Notes: a model not told the origin generated them from the letters alone. 64,000 bases of DNA from Acidilutibacter cellobiosedens (GCF_004103715.1 NZ_CP035282.1:1230673-1294672); one strand, 5' to 3'; shown: positions 1 to 8,999, counted from the first letter of the stretch. Program-made: numbers and translations.

Positions 1-22
1 ATTTTGACTTAAATAGAGGTTT

Positions 23-59
23 AAGCATATTTCTTAAATAGAAATATGCTTATTTTTTT
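23..59 (+). terminator. Rho-independent terminator of the gene upstream of the window
   Basis: An 11-bp stem (AAGCATATTTC paired with GAAATATGCTT) with a 7-base loop is followed by a run of T. It isolates the preT operon from whatever lies to the left. Confidence 0.8.
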
Positions 60-115
60 GTTAAAATATAAATGCAATTAACCTTTGAATATTAATATAT
101 AAAGGAGGAATAGTT

Positions 116-1387
116 TTGGATAAGGAAACAGATTATTTACAAGAGAAAGAGAAAATGTTTACCCCAATCTTGGCAGTCGAAGAAGCGTCAAGATGTCTTT
201 TATGTTATGATGCTCCTTGTACAAATGCTTGCCCAGCTGGGACAGACCCCGCAAAGTTCATCCGTTCTTTGCGTTTCAGAAACTTTAAGGGGGCAGCATC
301 AACTATCAGAGAAAATAATGTTCTCGGAGGAATATGCGCCAGAGTATGTCCTACAGATAAATATTGTGAAGGTGCCTGTAGCAGATGCGGTATAGATAAA
401 CCTATACAGATTGGAAAACTTCAGCGCTATTTGACAGATTATGAACAAATGACAGGGATTAAATCCCTGGAGGCTGTAAAGGCTACAAAGGATAAAGTAG
501 CAATCGTAGGTTCAGGTCCCAGCGGACTTTCCGCGGCAGCTAAATTAGCTTTGGCAGGATATAAAGTAACTGTATTTGAAGCAAGAGAACAACTCGGAGG
601 TTGGCTGACATACGGAATTCCGGAAAACAGACTGCCTCAGCAAGTTGTAGAAAATGAAATACAATATGTTAAGGATTTGGGAGTTGAATTTAAAACTAAT
701 TGTAAAGTAGGAAAGGGTATTAAAATAGAGGACCTCAAAAAAGACGGGTTTAGAGCATTTCTGTTAGCGACAGGAATGCAAAAAGGTAAAGGTGTTAATA
801 TAAAAGGAAACGATTTGAAAGGTGTTATAAACGGAGTGGATTTTTTGGCCAAAGCCAAAACATCCAGAGGAAATATTGAAGTAGGAAAGAAAGTTGTAGT
901 TATAGGCGGAGGAGACGTTGCCATGGATTGTGCTTCTACGGTTAAACTTTTAGGGGCAGAAGATGTAAAAGTAGTTTACAGAAGAAATATGGAAAAGATG
1001 CCTGCCGACAGAAAAGAATTAGCATATATTCAAGAACTTAACATACCTGTTTTTACCGGATTTAAACCTGCAGAAATAGTCGGTGAAAATGGAAGGGTTT
1101 CTAAATTTAAAGCAGTAGGTATGTTTGATAATTCAGAACTTAATCTTGATGCCGATATGGTCATATTCGCAGTAGGACAAGAGCCGGAAAAGAATATAGT
1201 GTCTGCTGATGTTAATGAAAAGGGAATATTTAAAACATCTAAATATATGACCAATGTAGACGGAATATTTGCCTCGGGAGATATTGCCGAAGGAGATAAA
1301 ACAGTGGTATATGCGGTAAAAGAAGGCAAAGAGGCAGCAGATTCAATAATTAAATACTTAACAAGCAAGAAAGAAGGTGTAAGATAA
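116..1387 (+). CDS. preT: NAD(P)-dependent dihydropyrimidine dehydrogenase, FAD subunit PreT
   Basis: This is the flavin/NAD(P)H-oxidising subunit of bacterial dihydropyrimidine dehydrogenase, which passes electrons through Fe-S clusters to PreA for reduction of uracil and thymine. The 423-residue protein has the N-terminal cysteine-rich Fe-S region of the GltD/PreT family ([14 protein letters not shown] near residue 28, then CARVCP and CEGACSRCG), an FAD-binding GSGPSG motif near residue 130 and an NAD(P)-binding GGGDVAMD motif near residue 265. Translation starts at a TTG 5 nt after AAAGGAGGAA. Its stop overlaps the preA start by one base (TAATG), so the two are translationally coupled. A generic GltD-like oxidoreductase is the alternative, but the partner makes PreT the better call. 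Confidence 0.88.
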   Translation: MDKETDYLQEKEKMFTPILAVEEASRCLLCYDAPCTNACPAGTDPAKFIRSLRFRNFKGAASTIRENNVLGGICARVCPTDKYCEGACSRCGIDKPIQIGKLQRYLTDYEQMTGIKSLEAVKATKDKVAIVGSGPSGLSAAAKLALAGYKVTVFEAREQLGGWLTYGIPENRLPQQVVENEIQYVKDLGVEFKTNCKVGKGIKIEDLKKDGFRAFLLATGMQKGKGVNIKGNDLKGVINGVDFLAKAKTSRGNIEVGKKVVVIGGGDVAMDCASTVKLLGAEDVKVVYRRNMEKMPADRKELAYIQELNIPVFTGFKPAEIVGENGRVSKFKAVGMFDNSELNLDADMVIFAVGQEPEKNIVSADVNEKGIFKTSKYMTNVDGIFASGDIAEGDKTVVYAVKEGKEAADSIIKYLTSKKEGVR

Positions 1388-2622
1388 TGAAAAAGAAAGA
1401 TCTTTCTATAGAATTTTGCGGAGTAAAATGTGAAAATCCATTTTTCTTATCATCATCACCAGTGGGCAATTGTTATGAAATGTGTGCTAAGGCTTTAGAT
1501 ACCGGCTGGGGCGGTGTTGTATTCAAAACTGTAGGATTCTTTATAGCAAATGAAGTTTCACCCCGTTTTGATAACTTAAGAAAAGAAAGTACACCCTTTA
1601 TAGGGTTTAAAAATATGGAACAAATAGCAGAGCATCCTTTGGAAGAAAACCTTGAAGCTATAAGAAGAATAAAAAAGGATTATCCCAATAAAGTATTGAT
1701 AGCTTCCATAATGGGACAAAATGAAGAAGAATGGGAGAAACTTGCAAAACTTGTTACTGAGGCGGGAGCGGATATAATTGAATGTAATTTTTCATGCCCT
1801 CAGATGACGAGCCATGCAATGGGTTCAGATGTAGGCCAGAATCCGGAACTGGTAAAGAAATATTGCCAGGCCGTAAGACAGGGAACCTCTCTTCCGTTTC
1901 TTGCTAAAATGACTCCGAATATAGGCAATATGTCATTACCTGCAATAGCTTCAATTGAAGGAGGAGCAACAGGAATATCGGCAATCAATACGGTTAAGAG
2001 TATAACAGGAATAGATCTCAATAAATTTATAGGGCTTCCCATAGTTAACGGAAAATCTTCAGTATCGGGATATTCAGGGAAAGCGGTTAAACCTATAGCT
2101 TTAAGATTTATACAGGAGTTAGCTACAAATGAAAAACTTAAAAATATTCCCATAAGCGGAATAGGGGGCATAGAAACTTGGGAAGATGCTGCCGAATTTA
2201 TACTTTTGGGTTCGACGAATCTACAAGTAACTACAGCTATAATGCAGTATGGTTATAGAATAGTAGAGGATTTAATCGAAGGATTATCCTATTACATGGA
2301 AGAAAAAGGATTTAAAAAATTGGACGATATGGTTGGTTTGGCAAATAAGAACATAATTCCGGCAGAAGATTTGGACAGAAGCTATATAGTATATCCCAAA
2401 TTTGACGAAGAAAAATGTGTAGGCTGCGGAAGATGTTATATATCATGCTATGATGGAGGACATCAGGCTATTAATTGGGATGACGAAAACAGGAAACCTG
2501 TTCTGGATAAGGAAAAATGTGTAGGATGTCATTTATGTGCTAATGTATGCCCTGTTCAATGCATTTCAAAGGGTGATATAGAATTCAAAAAAGGCTGCAA
2601 AGAAGAAGCAGTCGCCCTTTAG
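1387..2622 (+). CDS. preA: NAD-dependent dihydropyrimidine dehydrogenase catalytic subunit PreA
   Basis: This cytoplasmic catalytic subunit binds FMN and reduces uracil or thymine to the 5,6-dihydropyrimidine. The 411 residues match the usual PreA length. The N-terminal 320 residues form the dihydroorotate-dehydrogenase-like TIM barrel (NFSCPQM near residue 133, [15 protein letters not shown] near 257), and the C-terminus carries two [4Fe-4S] motifs, [11 protein letters not shown] and [11 protein letters not shown]. It is coupled to preT by a one-base overlap. No hydantoinase or beta-ureidopropionase gene follows, so the local genes cover only the first reductive step, or the reverse reaction. 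Confidence 0.9.
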   Translation: MKKKDLSIEFCGVKCENPFFLSSSPVGNCYEMCAKALDTGWGGVVFKTVGFFIANEVSPRFDNLRKESTPFIGFKNMEQIAEHPLEENLEAIRRIKKDYPNKVLIASIMGQNEEEWEKLAKLVTEAGADIIECNFSCPQMTSHAMGSDVGQNPELVKKYCQAVRQGTSLPFLAKMTPNIGNMSLPAIASIEGGATGISAINTVKSITGIDLNKFIGLPIVNGKSSVSGYSGKAVKPIALRFIQELATNEKLKNIPISGIGGIETWEDAAEFILLGSTNLQVTTAIMQYGYRIVEDLIEGLSYYMEEKGFKKLDDMVGLANKNIIPAEDLDRSYIVYPKFDEEKCVGCGRCYISCYDGGHQAINWDDENRKPVLDKEKCVGCHLCANVCPVQCISKGDIEFKKGCKEEAVAL

Positions 2623-2636
2623 TGAAGGGATAATAT

Positions 2637-3101
2637 ATGAGTCAAATAATATGCAGTGCCATAAGTGTAGGCATATTATCCGGAATCTGGGGTTTTATAA
2701 GTTCTCCCCTTGGGTTGTTATGCTGGGTCGGATTTGTAGGCTGCACAAGTTATTATGCTTCGGGAGGGAAAAAGGAAGGATTGAAAAAGTCCATTATCTG
2801 TAATATGACAGGAGTTCTGTGGGCTATGATGATTATCATAACGAGTGAGCACTTTGGTTCTTCAGTAGCAGGAGCCGTGATGACGGGAATATTTTCCTTT
2901 GTAATGTGTGCTCAATCTAAATTTAAACTCTTATCATTTATACCCGGAACATTTTGCGGAAGTTTTTCGACTTTTGGAGCAGGAGGAGACTGGAAACTGG
3001 TAATCGTATCACTTCTTTGCGGAGCTGCTTTAGGATATTTCTCCGATATGGGAGGAATATGGCTTCATAGGATATACCAACCAAGTAGTCAAAAATCATA
3101 G
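2637..3101 (+). CDS. DUF1097 family membrane protein
   Basis: This is a 154-residue hydrophobic protein with four or five predicted membrane segments and glycine-rich loops, resembling the DUF1097 family (YcdZ-like inner membrane proteins of unknown transport role). It starts 14 nt after the preA stop and ends just before a strong terminator, so it is the last gene of the preT-preA operon. A role in pyrimidine or dihydropyrimidine uptake or export is inferred from position only. The start ATG overlaps the end of a purine-rich stretch (GTGAAGGGA). Confidence 0.6.
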   Translation: MSQIICSAISVGILSGIWGFISSPLGLLCWVGFVGCTSYYASGGKKEGLKKSIICNMTGVLWAMMIIITSEHFGSSVAGAVMTGIFSFVMCAQSKFKLLSFIPGTFCGSFSTFGAGGDWKLVIVSLLCGAALGYFSDMGGIWLHRIYQPSSQKS

Positions 3102-3110
3102 TATTATTAA

Positions 3111-3160
3111 AAGAGATGCTTTCTCCGATTTTAATTTTTATCGGAAGAAAGCATCTCTTT
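3111..3160 (+). terminator. Terminator of the preT-preA-DUF1097 operon
   Basis: A long near-perfect stem (AAGAGATGCTTTCTCCGAT against ATCGGAAGAAAGCATCTCTT) begins 9 nt after the DUF1097 stop. The T-tract is short, but the stem is very stable. Confidence 0.7.
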
Positions 3161-3329
3161 ATAACCTATAGGAAGATTAACATTTCATTAATATAAATTC
3201 TCCATAAAATAGGTTTCAAAAGGGACATCCTTAATTTGTTAATACTTTAATAAAAGCCTTTTTTATAATATTAAAAGGAATATGGTATAATAGTAATATT
3301 ATTATCATGTTTTAGCGGTGGTGAATCAT

Positions 3330-4016
3330 ATGTGTATGTACAAAGATTTATTTGATGATGAAAGACAGACGGAAATGAGAAGATATTTTTTAAATTTGGC
3401 AAACACTGTCGGCATAATAAAAAGTTATAAGAAAAAGGAAGTCATTAATTATGAAGGCGATGATTTTGTGGGGATCGTGGTAAAGGGAGTTATTTCCCAG
3501 AGCATTATAAGCTCGAAAGGAAATATCCATCCTTTATATTTGCTCAGAGAAGGAGAAATATTCGGAGAGACTTTTTATTTCTGCGGAGGAGAAAATAATA
3601 TTTCAACAATTGCCAGAGAAGATTCGGAGGTTTCCTTTTTGTTAAAAGATAAGCTTAATATGGAACTTATAAATAACCCGGAAGGTTACAGATATTTTAT
3701 CCATAGTATAACCAGAAAATTCAGGATAATTTTGTTTCAGCTTACAAATAAGGTTTTCAATGATTCCATGGGCAAGGTTGCCGATACGTTGTTGAGGCTT
3801 TCTTCATGTACGGGTGAAGGCCCGTCGGGCAGAAACGTTATAAATATGATATTTACCCATCAGGAGTTGACCAATATTATAGGATGTTCAAGAATAACCG
3901 TAACAAATTGTTTGAATAGACTTTTGAGCGAAAAAATAATAAGCTATGAAGATAAAAAAATAGTAATTAATGATCCGGAAGCTTTAAAAAAATATATAGA
4001 TCTGATTTTAGATTAA
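3330..4016 (+). CDS. Crp/Fnr family transcriptional regulator
   Basis: About 228 residues: an N-terminal cyclic-nucleotide-binding-like beta barrel (about residues 15-125, with GDDFVGIVVKG and EGEIFGE), a long dimerisation helix, and a C-terminal winged HTH (about 165-225, HQELTNIIGCSRITVTNCLNRL). There is no N-terminal four-cysteine FNR cluster, so oxygen sensing through Fe-S is not supported, and the ligand is unknown. I placed the start at ATG 3330, preceded by GGTGGTG; an in-frame GTG lies at 3318. A -10 like TATAAT sits at 3286-3291. It follows the pyrimidine operon after a terminator and may control it, which is inference. Confidence 0.8.
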   Translation: MCMYKDLFDDERQTEMRRYFLNLANTVGIIKSYKKKEVINYEGDDFVGIVVKGVISQSIISSKGNIHPLYLLREGEIFGETFYFCGGENNISTIAREDSEVSFLLKDKLNMELINNPEGYRYFIHSITRKFRIILFQLTNKVFNDSMGKVADTLLRLSSCTGEGPSGRNVINMIFTHQELTNIIGCSRITVTNCLNRLLSEKIISYEDKKIVINDPEALKKYIDLILD

Positions 4017-4018
4017 AT

Positions 4019-4055
4019 AAGATGCTTTAGAAATTCTAAAGCATCTTATTTTTTT
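4019..4055. terminator. Bidirectional terminator between convergent genes
   Basis: The stem AAGATGCTTTAGAA/TTCTAAAGCATCTT is followed by a T-run on the plus strand. It ends the Crp/Fnr gene and overlaps the last codons of the minus-strand GGCT-like gene. Confidence 0.75.
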
Positions 4056-4473
4056 GAAATTTTAAATATCTTTCCCAATTTTCGGAAGATATATATTCTG
4101 CATTTTCACTTTTTAGTACATCTCTATTTACTAATTTATAAAAAGATAATCTTTCCTTATTATTGTTATCCAGATAATAAACATCTACCGGTTTCCTTTC
4201 GTAGATAATTTTGTCTCTGTCAAAAAAATATTTTTCAAAATTATCAATGGTTTTAAGCAAGGTATATTCGGCATCGTCATTAAAAGCAATTACCTGTCCG
4301 TATACTTTATCTTTTCCGTCAATTATAGCCGGACAGTTGTGGATTTTTAAATGATACAATTTTCCGTATATATATGCTACAGTGATAGAAGTTACCTTAC
4401 TTTTCAAATATTTGTTATAATTCCTGAAATTTTTTATAAGGGTTCCATAAATAAATATCTTTATTTCATACAT
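4036..4473 (-). CDS. Gamma-glutamylcyclotransferase-like (AIG2/GGCT fold) protein
   Basis: This 145-residue protein has the fold's nucleotide-independent substrate loop signature YGTL at residues 9-12, then a typical GxLYxL...PAI segment (residues about 37-51). GGCT enzymes release 5-oxoproline from gamma-glutamyl peptides or amines. It directly abuts pcp (stop and start adjacent at 4473/4474), whose product also releases 5-oxoproline, so the two genes form a small pyroglutamate-releasing pair. The exact substrate and the catalytic glutamate were not assigned with confidence. Confidence 0.65.
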   Translation of the reverse strand: MYEIKIFIYGTLIKNFRNYNKYLKSKVTSITVAYIYGKLYHLKIHNCPAIIDGKDKVYGQVIAFNDDAEYTLLKTIDNFEKYFFDRDKIIYERKPVDVYYLDNNNKERLSFYKLVNRDVLKSENAEYISSENWERYLKFQKNKML

Positions 4474-5082
4474 TTATTTTTCCGTAACTATAACTTCCAC
4501 TGCAGTTTCTATTGCTGTTACCATTGTATCTATATCCATTCCCGGCATATTTGGCTTATCGATAACCTGTTGAAATAAATAGGGGATATGGATAAATCCG
4601 GCTTTGATATTTAGATTGTTTTTATAAATATAGTTTAATATACCATACATGAGATGATTACATACGTAGGTTCCGGCAGAATCAGAGACGGCCGCGGGAA
4701 TCTTCTTGTTTTTTATCGCTTTTACTATATTTTTTATGGGGATAGAAGCAAAATATGCATTTTGCCCGGTTTCATCTATTTTTTCATCAATAGGTTGTTG
4801 ATTTAAATTATCCGGGATTCTGGCATCATTAATATTTATTGCCACTCTTTCAATGCTAATTCCGGTTCTTCCCCCTGCCTGACCGATATTTAGCACAAAA
4901 TCAGGGTTGATTTCTTTTATTTTATCAGTGGTACGCTTGATGGATTCGTTAAATGCAGTAGGTACTTGAAATTTTATAACATCTGCACCACATATATTAT
5001 CTTTTACTTTTTTTACAACCTCGTAGGCGGGATTAATGTCTTCTCCTCCAAAAGGATCAAAACCCGTAATTAAAATTTTCAT
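4474..5082 (-). CDS. pcp: Pyroglutamyl-peptidase I
   Basis: This cytoplasmic cysteine peptidase (family C15) removes N-terminal pyroglutamate from peptides. Its 202 residues are a normal family length. The N-terminal ITGFDPFGG motif and the catalytic triad are intact: Glu78 in GISIERVAIN, Cys141 in SAGTYVCNHLMYG, and His165 in GFIHIPY. The start ATG follows GGAGG. It is upstream of and contiguous with the GGCT-like gene. A fragment of a DUF979-type membrane protein lies immediately upstream, which matches the known association of pcp with DUF969/DUF979 permease genes. Confidence 0.93.
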   Translation of the reverse strand: MKILITGFDPFGGEDINPAYEVVKKVKDNICGADVIKFQVPTAFNESIKRTTDKIKEINPDFVLNIGQAGGRTGISIERVAININDARIPDNLNQQPIDEKIDETGQNAYFASIPIKNIVKAIKNKKIPAAVSDSAGTYVCNHLMYGILNYIYKNNLNIKAGFIHIPYLFQQVIDKPNMPGMDIDTMVTAIETAVEVIVTEK

Positions 5083-5115
5083 TCTATGACCTCCTTGATG
5101 TTATAAATATATAAA

Positions 5116-5238
5116 TTAAGCAAAAGCCCAAAAAATATGAATTAATAACATTGTTAAAGCTACCGGCAGCTGATATTTTATTACACCGTATTTTTTATCT
5201 TTAATCTCAAGAATAGCAGTAGGCACGATATAAAAATA
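5116..5238 (-). pseudogene. C-terminal remnant of a DUF979-family membrane protein
   Basis: A minus-strand open frame of 41 codons without a start codon reads ...YIVPTAILEIKDKKYGVIKYQ and then a hydrophobic tail ending HIFWAFA and TAA. This matches my recollection of the conserved C-terminus of DUF979 proteins, which are encoded with DUF969 next to pcp. The frame is closed by a stop at 5239-5241, just before the radical SAM gene, so the rest of the permease was deleted. It is visible only by translating the intergenic gap. Confidence 0.6.
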
Positions 5239-5254
5239 TTACGTATCAGCATTA

Positions 5255-5947
5255 CTAAACATTTAGTAATGCATTTGAAATTTCCTCGAATCTTTCATCG
5301 GTTATACCAAGTTTTTTCTTAAACCTTTCATCTTCCATTCTTGCAACAATTATCTTGTCGGGAGATATTTCCTTAATAATATTTTTTATCTTCTGAATTG
5401 ATTCTTCGTTATCGTTATAGCCCTTAATGATAGTAATTTCAAATAGAAATTTTCCTTTATATTGTTTACTAAAGGAGGCCATATTCGAAATATATTCTGC
5501 CAGCGTATACCCTTCAATCGGTCTTTGAACTTTTTGAAAATCTTTTTCTGTTATTGTTTTTATCTCTCCAACAACCTCATCACATTTATTAGCAATTTTC
5601 ATATATTCATCTCTACCTAATAGATATCCATTAGAAAGCAGTCTCACAGGTAAACCTTTGGCTTTGATAAAGTCAATAATATCACCAATTTTATCATTTA
5701 CTAAGGCTTCTCCTTTTGAGTTAATAAAAATTAATTCTGCTTTTGTATTTTCTATCATGTTTTCTAACTCAATCAATGAACTGTCTATTTTATCAAATGA
5801 CTTTTGGGTATCTATCTTATTTTTCGATCTTCCAATAGGGCAAAATATGCAGTCAAAGTTACAATACTTTTCTGGAAGCATGTTAACTTCCAGCACTCTT
5901 CTTCCGTCTTCAATATAAACATCTTTATAACTGAAACCACTCATCAT
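5255..5947 (-). CDS. Radical SAM protein, function unknown
   Basis: A 230-residue radical SAM enzyme with the cluster motif CNFDCIFC (Cys29, Cys33, Cys36) followed by PIGRSKN. The core barrel continues to about residue 200 (FINSKGEALVNDKIGDII, VRLLSNGYL, FEITIIKGYND), and a short C-terminal helix pair recalls the wHTH-like ends of small organic-radical activases. No auxiliary Fe-S motif was seen. The start follows GAGGAGG. It lies 15 nt downstream of the B3/4-domain gene and is probably cotranscribed with it from the riboswitch-controlled promoter at 6866-6894. The substrate cannot be inferred. Confidence 0.7.
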   Translation of the reverse strand: MMSGFSYKDVYIEDGRRVLEVNMLPEKYCNFDCIFCPIGRSKNKIDTQKSFDKIDSSLIELENMIENTKAELIFINSKGEALVNDKIGDIIDFIKAKGLPVRLLSNGYLLGRDEYMKIANKCDEVVGEIKTITEKDFQKVQRPIEGYTLAEYISNMASFSKQYKGKFLFEITIIKGYNDNEESIQKIKNIIKEISPDKIIVARMEDERFKKKLGITDERFEEISNALLNV

Positions 5948-5962
5948 CTTATCCTCCTCAAA

Positions 5963-6670
5963 TTAATTTATTGATATTTCTTTATTGTTAATATCAAGAA
6001 TTGTAATCTTACATGTTCCACCTAAATTATCTTGTACTATTTTTGCTAAATCCTTTAGAGCATTCTCAAATTCTTCTAACCTTTTTTCATCAATTAATTC
6101 AATGCACAAAAAAACATTCTTTGTATTTTCGGTGAGCATTGTTCTTACTGATTCCCGCCAATTCCAACATCTGCAAATTGCTCCTTCGTTATCTTTATAT
6201 ACTATTTCACCTTCATAGGGTGGTGCATTTTCATCCGTTCCTAATGTAACAAAATTTTCATTTCCAACTGCCTTGGTCAATCTTATATCTCCGACGAATT
6301 TATCGATATCCTCACCACCGCAGGGCAGTCCGTATTTTAAGGAAATAGAATTGTAAATATCAACCAAAGGATTAATAGTTCCTAAATGGTTTCCATTATG
6401 CACTCGCTTTAGTAATGCCTCAATAGACGATCTTGCACCTTTCTTTGTTTTAAATTTTTGGAACGCCTCTCTCCATACTTTTATAACTTCGTTACTACTG
6501 AATTCTACATTCTTCAAATATTTTAAGGACTCCTTTTCTGAATTACAAATCATATCCTTATATTTGTCTTTATCTTTTATAGAATTATCTATGCCGTGGC
6601 AAATAACAACACCAATTCTTGCATTGGGGAATAGGTTCCAAAAGTCATCTTCAATAATAAATTTTTTCAT
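5963..6670 (-). CDS. Solo B3/4-domain protein (Phe-tRNA synthetase beta-like fold)
   Basis: About 235 residues that resemble the free-standing B3/4 (editing-like) domain of phenylalanyl-tRNA synthetase beta: NARIGVVICHGIDN near the N-terminus, NPLVDIYNSISLKYGLPCGGED in the middle, and PPYEGEIVYKD followed by CRCWNWRES. Family members are thought to deacylate tRNA or bind small ligands, but most are untested. I start at ATG 6670, 8 nt after GAGGAGGT; an in-frame TTG at 6688 would place the Shine-Dalgarno inside the gene. It is the first gene behind the ykkC-type riboswitch, so it is probably induced by that ligand. Confidence 0.7.
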   Translation of the reverse strand: MKKFIIEDDFWNLFPNARIGVVICHGIDNSIKDKDKYKDMICNSEKESLKYLKNVEFSSNEVIKVWREAFQKFKTKKGARSSIEALLKRVHNGNHLGTINPLVDIYNSISLKYGLPCGGEDIDKFVGDIRLTKAVGNENFVTLGTDENAPPYEGEIVYKDNEGAICRCWNWRESVRTMLTENTKNVFLCIELIDEKRLEEFENALKDLAKIVQDNLGGTCKITILDINNKEISIN

Positions 6671-6699
6671 TAAAATGTACCTCCTCAAAAATAAATACT

Positions 6700-6742
6700 A
6701 AAAAAAGCCTTAGAAATATTATGAAATATCTCCCAGGCTTTT
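6700..6742 (-). terminator. Riboswitch expression-platform terminator
   Basis: On the minus strand AAAGCCT...GAGATATT pairs with AATATTTC..AGGCTTT and is followed by a U-run. The 5' arm uses the conserved AAAAGCC(C/T)GGGAGA segment of the aptamer, so ligand-bound aptamer and terminator are mutually exclusive: an ON switch. Confidence 0.8.
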
Positions 6743-6825
6743 ATCCTTCCGTGTACACAGTCAACTGTGTGCCTTTCTCTCGGACCTGCCAGTTATAAAC
6801 TGCGGAACCCTAGAAAGCTTAAATA
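6728..6825 (-). ncRNA. ykkC-class riboswitch aptamer, most likely guanidine-I
   Basis: The minus strand carries the ykkC-yxkD consensus blocks in order: CTAGGGTTCCG, GGTCCGAGAGAAA, a hairpin with ACACAG/CTGTGT, then ACACGG, and AAAAGCCTGGGAGA. These are hallmark conserved segments of the guanidine-I class. The PRPP, ppGpp and (d)NDP ykkC subtypes differ at a few binding-site bases that I cannot judge by eye, so the ligand is inferred. It lies between a good promoter and the B3/4-domain gene, with an overlapping terminator. Confidence 0.85.
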
Positions 6826-6865
6826 TATAACCAAATTATAATTTACAAGTTTAAAATATAAATTA

Positions 6866-6894
6866 ATTTTAGCATAATACTAAGATTAAGTCAA
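6866..6894 (-). promoter_or_regulatory. Sigma-A promoter of the riboswitch transcript
   Basis: On the minus strand TTGACT, a 17-nt spacer and TAAAAT lie about 40 nt upstream of the aptamer. Both hexamers are close to consensus. Confidence 0.75.
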
Positions 6895-6944
6895 TTTTTT
6901 GTTAAAATATATTTCTCTTAGTCATCCGCCTAATTTCCTCGCCG

Positions 6945-7907
6945 TTAATTGTTTTCCAAACTGTTATACACCGTAACCGCATCTATAATATTATACTGTT
7001 CCGTTTTATGATTTCCTTCGGCTCCTGCCGTAACCAAAATATATTCTTTCCCATCTGATTCGGCAAGACTTGCGAGACATAAACCAGCTTCATCGGTATA
7101 ACCTGTTTTCCCTCCTAAAATTTTGCCTTCCTTTATAGTTTGTTCTCCAAGCTCTTTAAACATGTTGCTCTTGAAAGTTATACCGTCCGGATGCTTATTT
7201 GTCGACGAAGTTGAATGGGAAGATGAAGTAAAAATTTCACGAAAAGTTTCATTTTCCAGAGCATAGGATAGAAGACTGGCTATGTCTTTAACTGTTGTAA
7301 AATGGTTTTGATCATGAAGACCCGTTGTATTTACAAAATGAGTATTGTCAAGGCCGAGTTTTTCGGCTTTTTTGTTCATCATATCAACAAAAGTTTCTTC
7401 CGAACCTGCTATGTAATCCGCAAGACCTATACAGCATTCCGCCCCGCTGGGAAGCAGTGCTCCATATAACAGATCTATTGCCTTTACTTTTTCTCCTTGG
7501 AGAAATCCTGCTACTGACGCATCGGAACCGCTAAGGTTCTGAAAAACCGAAGGGGAAAGTTCAACCTTAACATTTGTATTCGGCAGATTTTCTATAGCAA
7601 CAATTGCAGTCATAATCTTCGTCATAGAAGCAGGATAGACTTTTTCATCGGCGTTTTTTTCCATCAGTATGTTTTTATCCTCTAAATCAACTAAAATTGC
7701 ATAGGAACTATGAATTCCTTCCGGGGATATATAAATCTTTTTAGTAGATTTCTGCACCGGCTTAAATTCATGCTTATCCTTAACTTCCATAATTTTTCCC
7801 GGTATAATTTTTAAAGCAAAAACTGCAATTCCTAATATTAATAAAAACTTTAAAAGTCCTTTTATTTTTGACTTCTTCTTATATCTTCTTCTATATCCTT
7901 GTGGCAT
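6945..7907 (-). CDS. D-alanyl-D-alanine carboxypeptidase (peptidase S11)
   Basis: A membrane-anchored low-molecular-weight penicillin-binding protein that trims the terminal D-Ala of peptidoglycan stem peptides outside the cell. A basic N-terminus (RRRYKKKSKIK) and one membrane segment (about residues 18-33) precede the S11 domain with its active-site motifs: SMTK (Ser94 and Lys97 from the chosen start), SGAE where SxN is usual (about 154), and KTG (about 267). The asparagine of SxN is replaced by alanine, giving the SGA seen in some S11 members. The start is set at the second ATG (7907), 9 nt after AAGGAG; the first ATG abuts the Shine-Dalgarno. Confidence 0.85.
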   Translation of the reverse strand: MPQGYRRRYKKKSKIKGLLKFLLILGIAVFALKIIPGKIMEVKDKHEFKPVQKSTKKIYISPEGIHSSYAILVDLEDKNILMEKNADEKVYPASMTKIMTAIVAIENLPNTNVKVELSPSVFQNLSGSDASVAGFLQGEKVKAIDLLYGALLPSGAECCIGLADYIAGSEETFVDMMNKKAEKLGLDNTHFVNTTGLHDQNHFTTVKDIASLLSYALENETFREIFTSSSHSTSSTNKHPDGITFKSNMFKELGEQTIKEGKILGGKTGYTDEAGLCLASLAESDGKEYILVTAGAEGNHKTEQYNIIDAVTVYNSLENN

Positions 7908-8017
7908 AGTAAACATCTCCTTCTTATAGGATAACTCTATTTAAACATAAATCAAGAGGAAATATTTAAATATATTATTATAAATTTCTTAAGATTTTCT
8001 TATAAACCATAGGAAGA

Positions 8018-8044
8018 GCACAAGGGGACGGTTCTTTTGTGTCG
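8018..8044. repeat. Interspersed repeat containing GGGGACGGTTCTTTT, copy 1
   Basis: The sequence CACAAGGGGACGGTTCTTTTGTGT is a short imperfect palindrome with CACAA and TTGTG ends. A second, more degenerate copy is at 9478-9508. The same kind of motif is widespread in Clostridia, often near REP-type transposases. No transposase is linked to it here. Confidence 0.5.
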
Positions 8045-8205
8045 TTTTTACATTTAAAATCTTGTTAAAATCAATATATAGAGTCAGACAATAGTTATTT
8101 TATCTGCTGAAATAAATTCTAAATATTGAAACAATATAGGTTATATGATAAGATATATACAAAATATTGGAAAAGAATAATAAAGGTCAGGAGATGAAAC
8201 TTATT

Positions 8206-8565
8206 ATGAAAAGGTATTATAAAGTTATTGTTCCCGGAATAATAGAAATTCTCAGTTTTTTATTATTGGATGTTAAAAATTTGGAACTGTTCTTTATGAT
8301 ATGGACTTTTTTCTCAGTAGTAATCATATTATATATACTTTTAAATGATTCAAGGGAATTCATCAGGGCCGGAAATGTAGGAACCGACAAAGGAAATATT
8401 CAGCATACCCAAAATTATTTTGCACAAAAAATGGGAGAATACGTTTCCGTGAAAAACAAAAAAATGGGGAAAACTTCAGTAGATTATAAAATTATAATTA
8501 TTTTAATCATATATCCTGCAATTAATATTGTAGGTCTGATTTTGTCTTCTTTTAAATTGTATTAA
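8206..8565 (+). CDS. Small membrane protein, unknown
   Basis: About 119 residues with two N-terminal hydrophobic segments, a polar middle and a C-terminal hydrophobic segment (IIIILIIYPAINIVGLIL). I recognise no family. The start is put at ATG 8206, 8 nt after AGGAG; an in-frame TTG at 8167 has no ribosome binding site. The gene follows an A+T-rich promoter-like element (GATAAGATATATAC at 8147) that recurs before the sigma factor gene at 9869. It is followed by a frameshifted membrane gene, so this may be a two-gene locus in decay. Confidence 0.45.
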   Translation: MKRYYKVIVPGIIEILSFLLLDVKNLELFFMIWTFFSVVIILYILLNDSREFIRAGNVGTDKGNIQHTQNYFAQKMGEYVSVKNKKMGKTSVDYKIIIILIIYPAINIVGLILSSFKLY

Positions 8566-8583
8566 TCAGAAAAGGTGATATTT

Positions 8584-8956
8584 ATGGAAATATTGATGTT
8601 TATATTACTGTTTTGTACCGGTTTAAGATATATATAGTTCTTTAAAAAATATAATTAATTCTACAAATATTACATTTGGCAATATTGAGATAAATTTTTA
8701 TTTCAATTACGTGGTACTGTTTATAGGAATAGTATTTTTGATATCTATAATCGGAAGTATTAAAAAAAATCCGAGATTTATAAAACTAATATTAATATTT
8801 ATATATATGGAAATTTTATACATATTCATCTGTCTTATTTTTGGATTGATTCAAAAATACTTTTTAGGAGTTACTATTTATCTTATTATTAATCTTCTAA
8901 TTGATATTGGAATAGTAAAATATATAAGGGACAATTGGTTGAAAAAAATTTCATAA
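8584..8956 (+). pseudogene. Frameshifted small membrane protein gene
   Basis: A ribosome binding site (AAAAGGTGA) and ATG open a 17-codon frame (MEILMFILLFCTGLRYI) that stops in the run TATATATAG. The +1 frame is open from that run (from 8627) to 8956 and continues as a coherent hydrophobic protein (YSSLKNIINSTNITFGNIEI, then three membrane segments). Joined at the TA run, the two parts give a protein of about 123 residues. A slippage in the dinucleotide run, or a sequencing error there, explains the break. No family was recognised. Confidence 0.5.
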
Positions 8957-8999
8957 TCAAGATTTTTATATGAAAAACATCAATTATTTTCGTTTAGCG

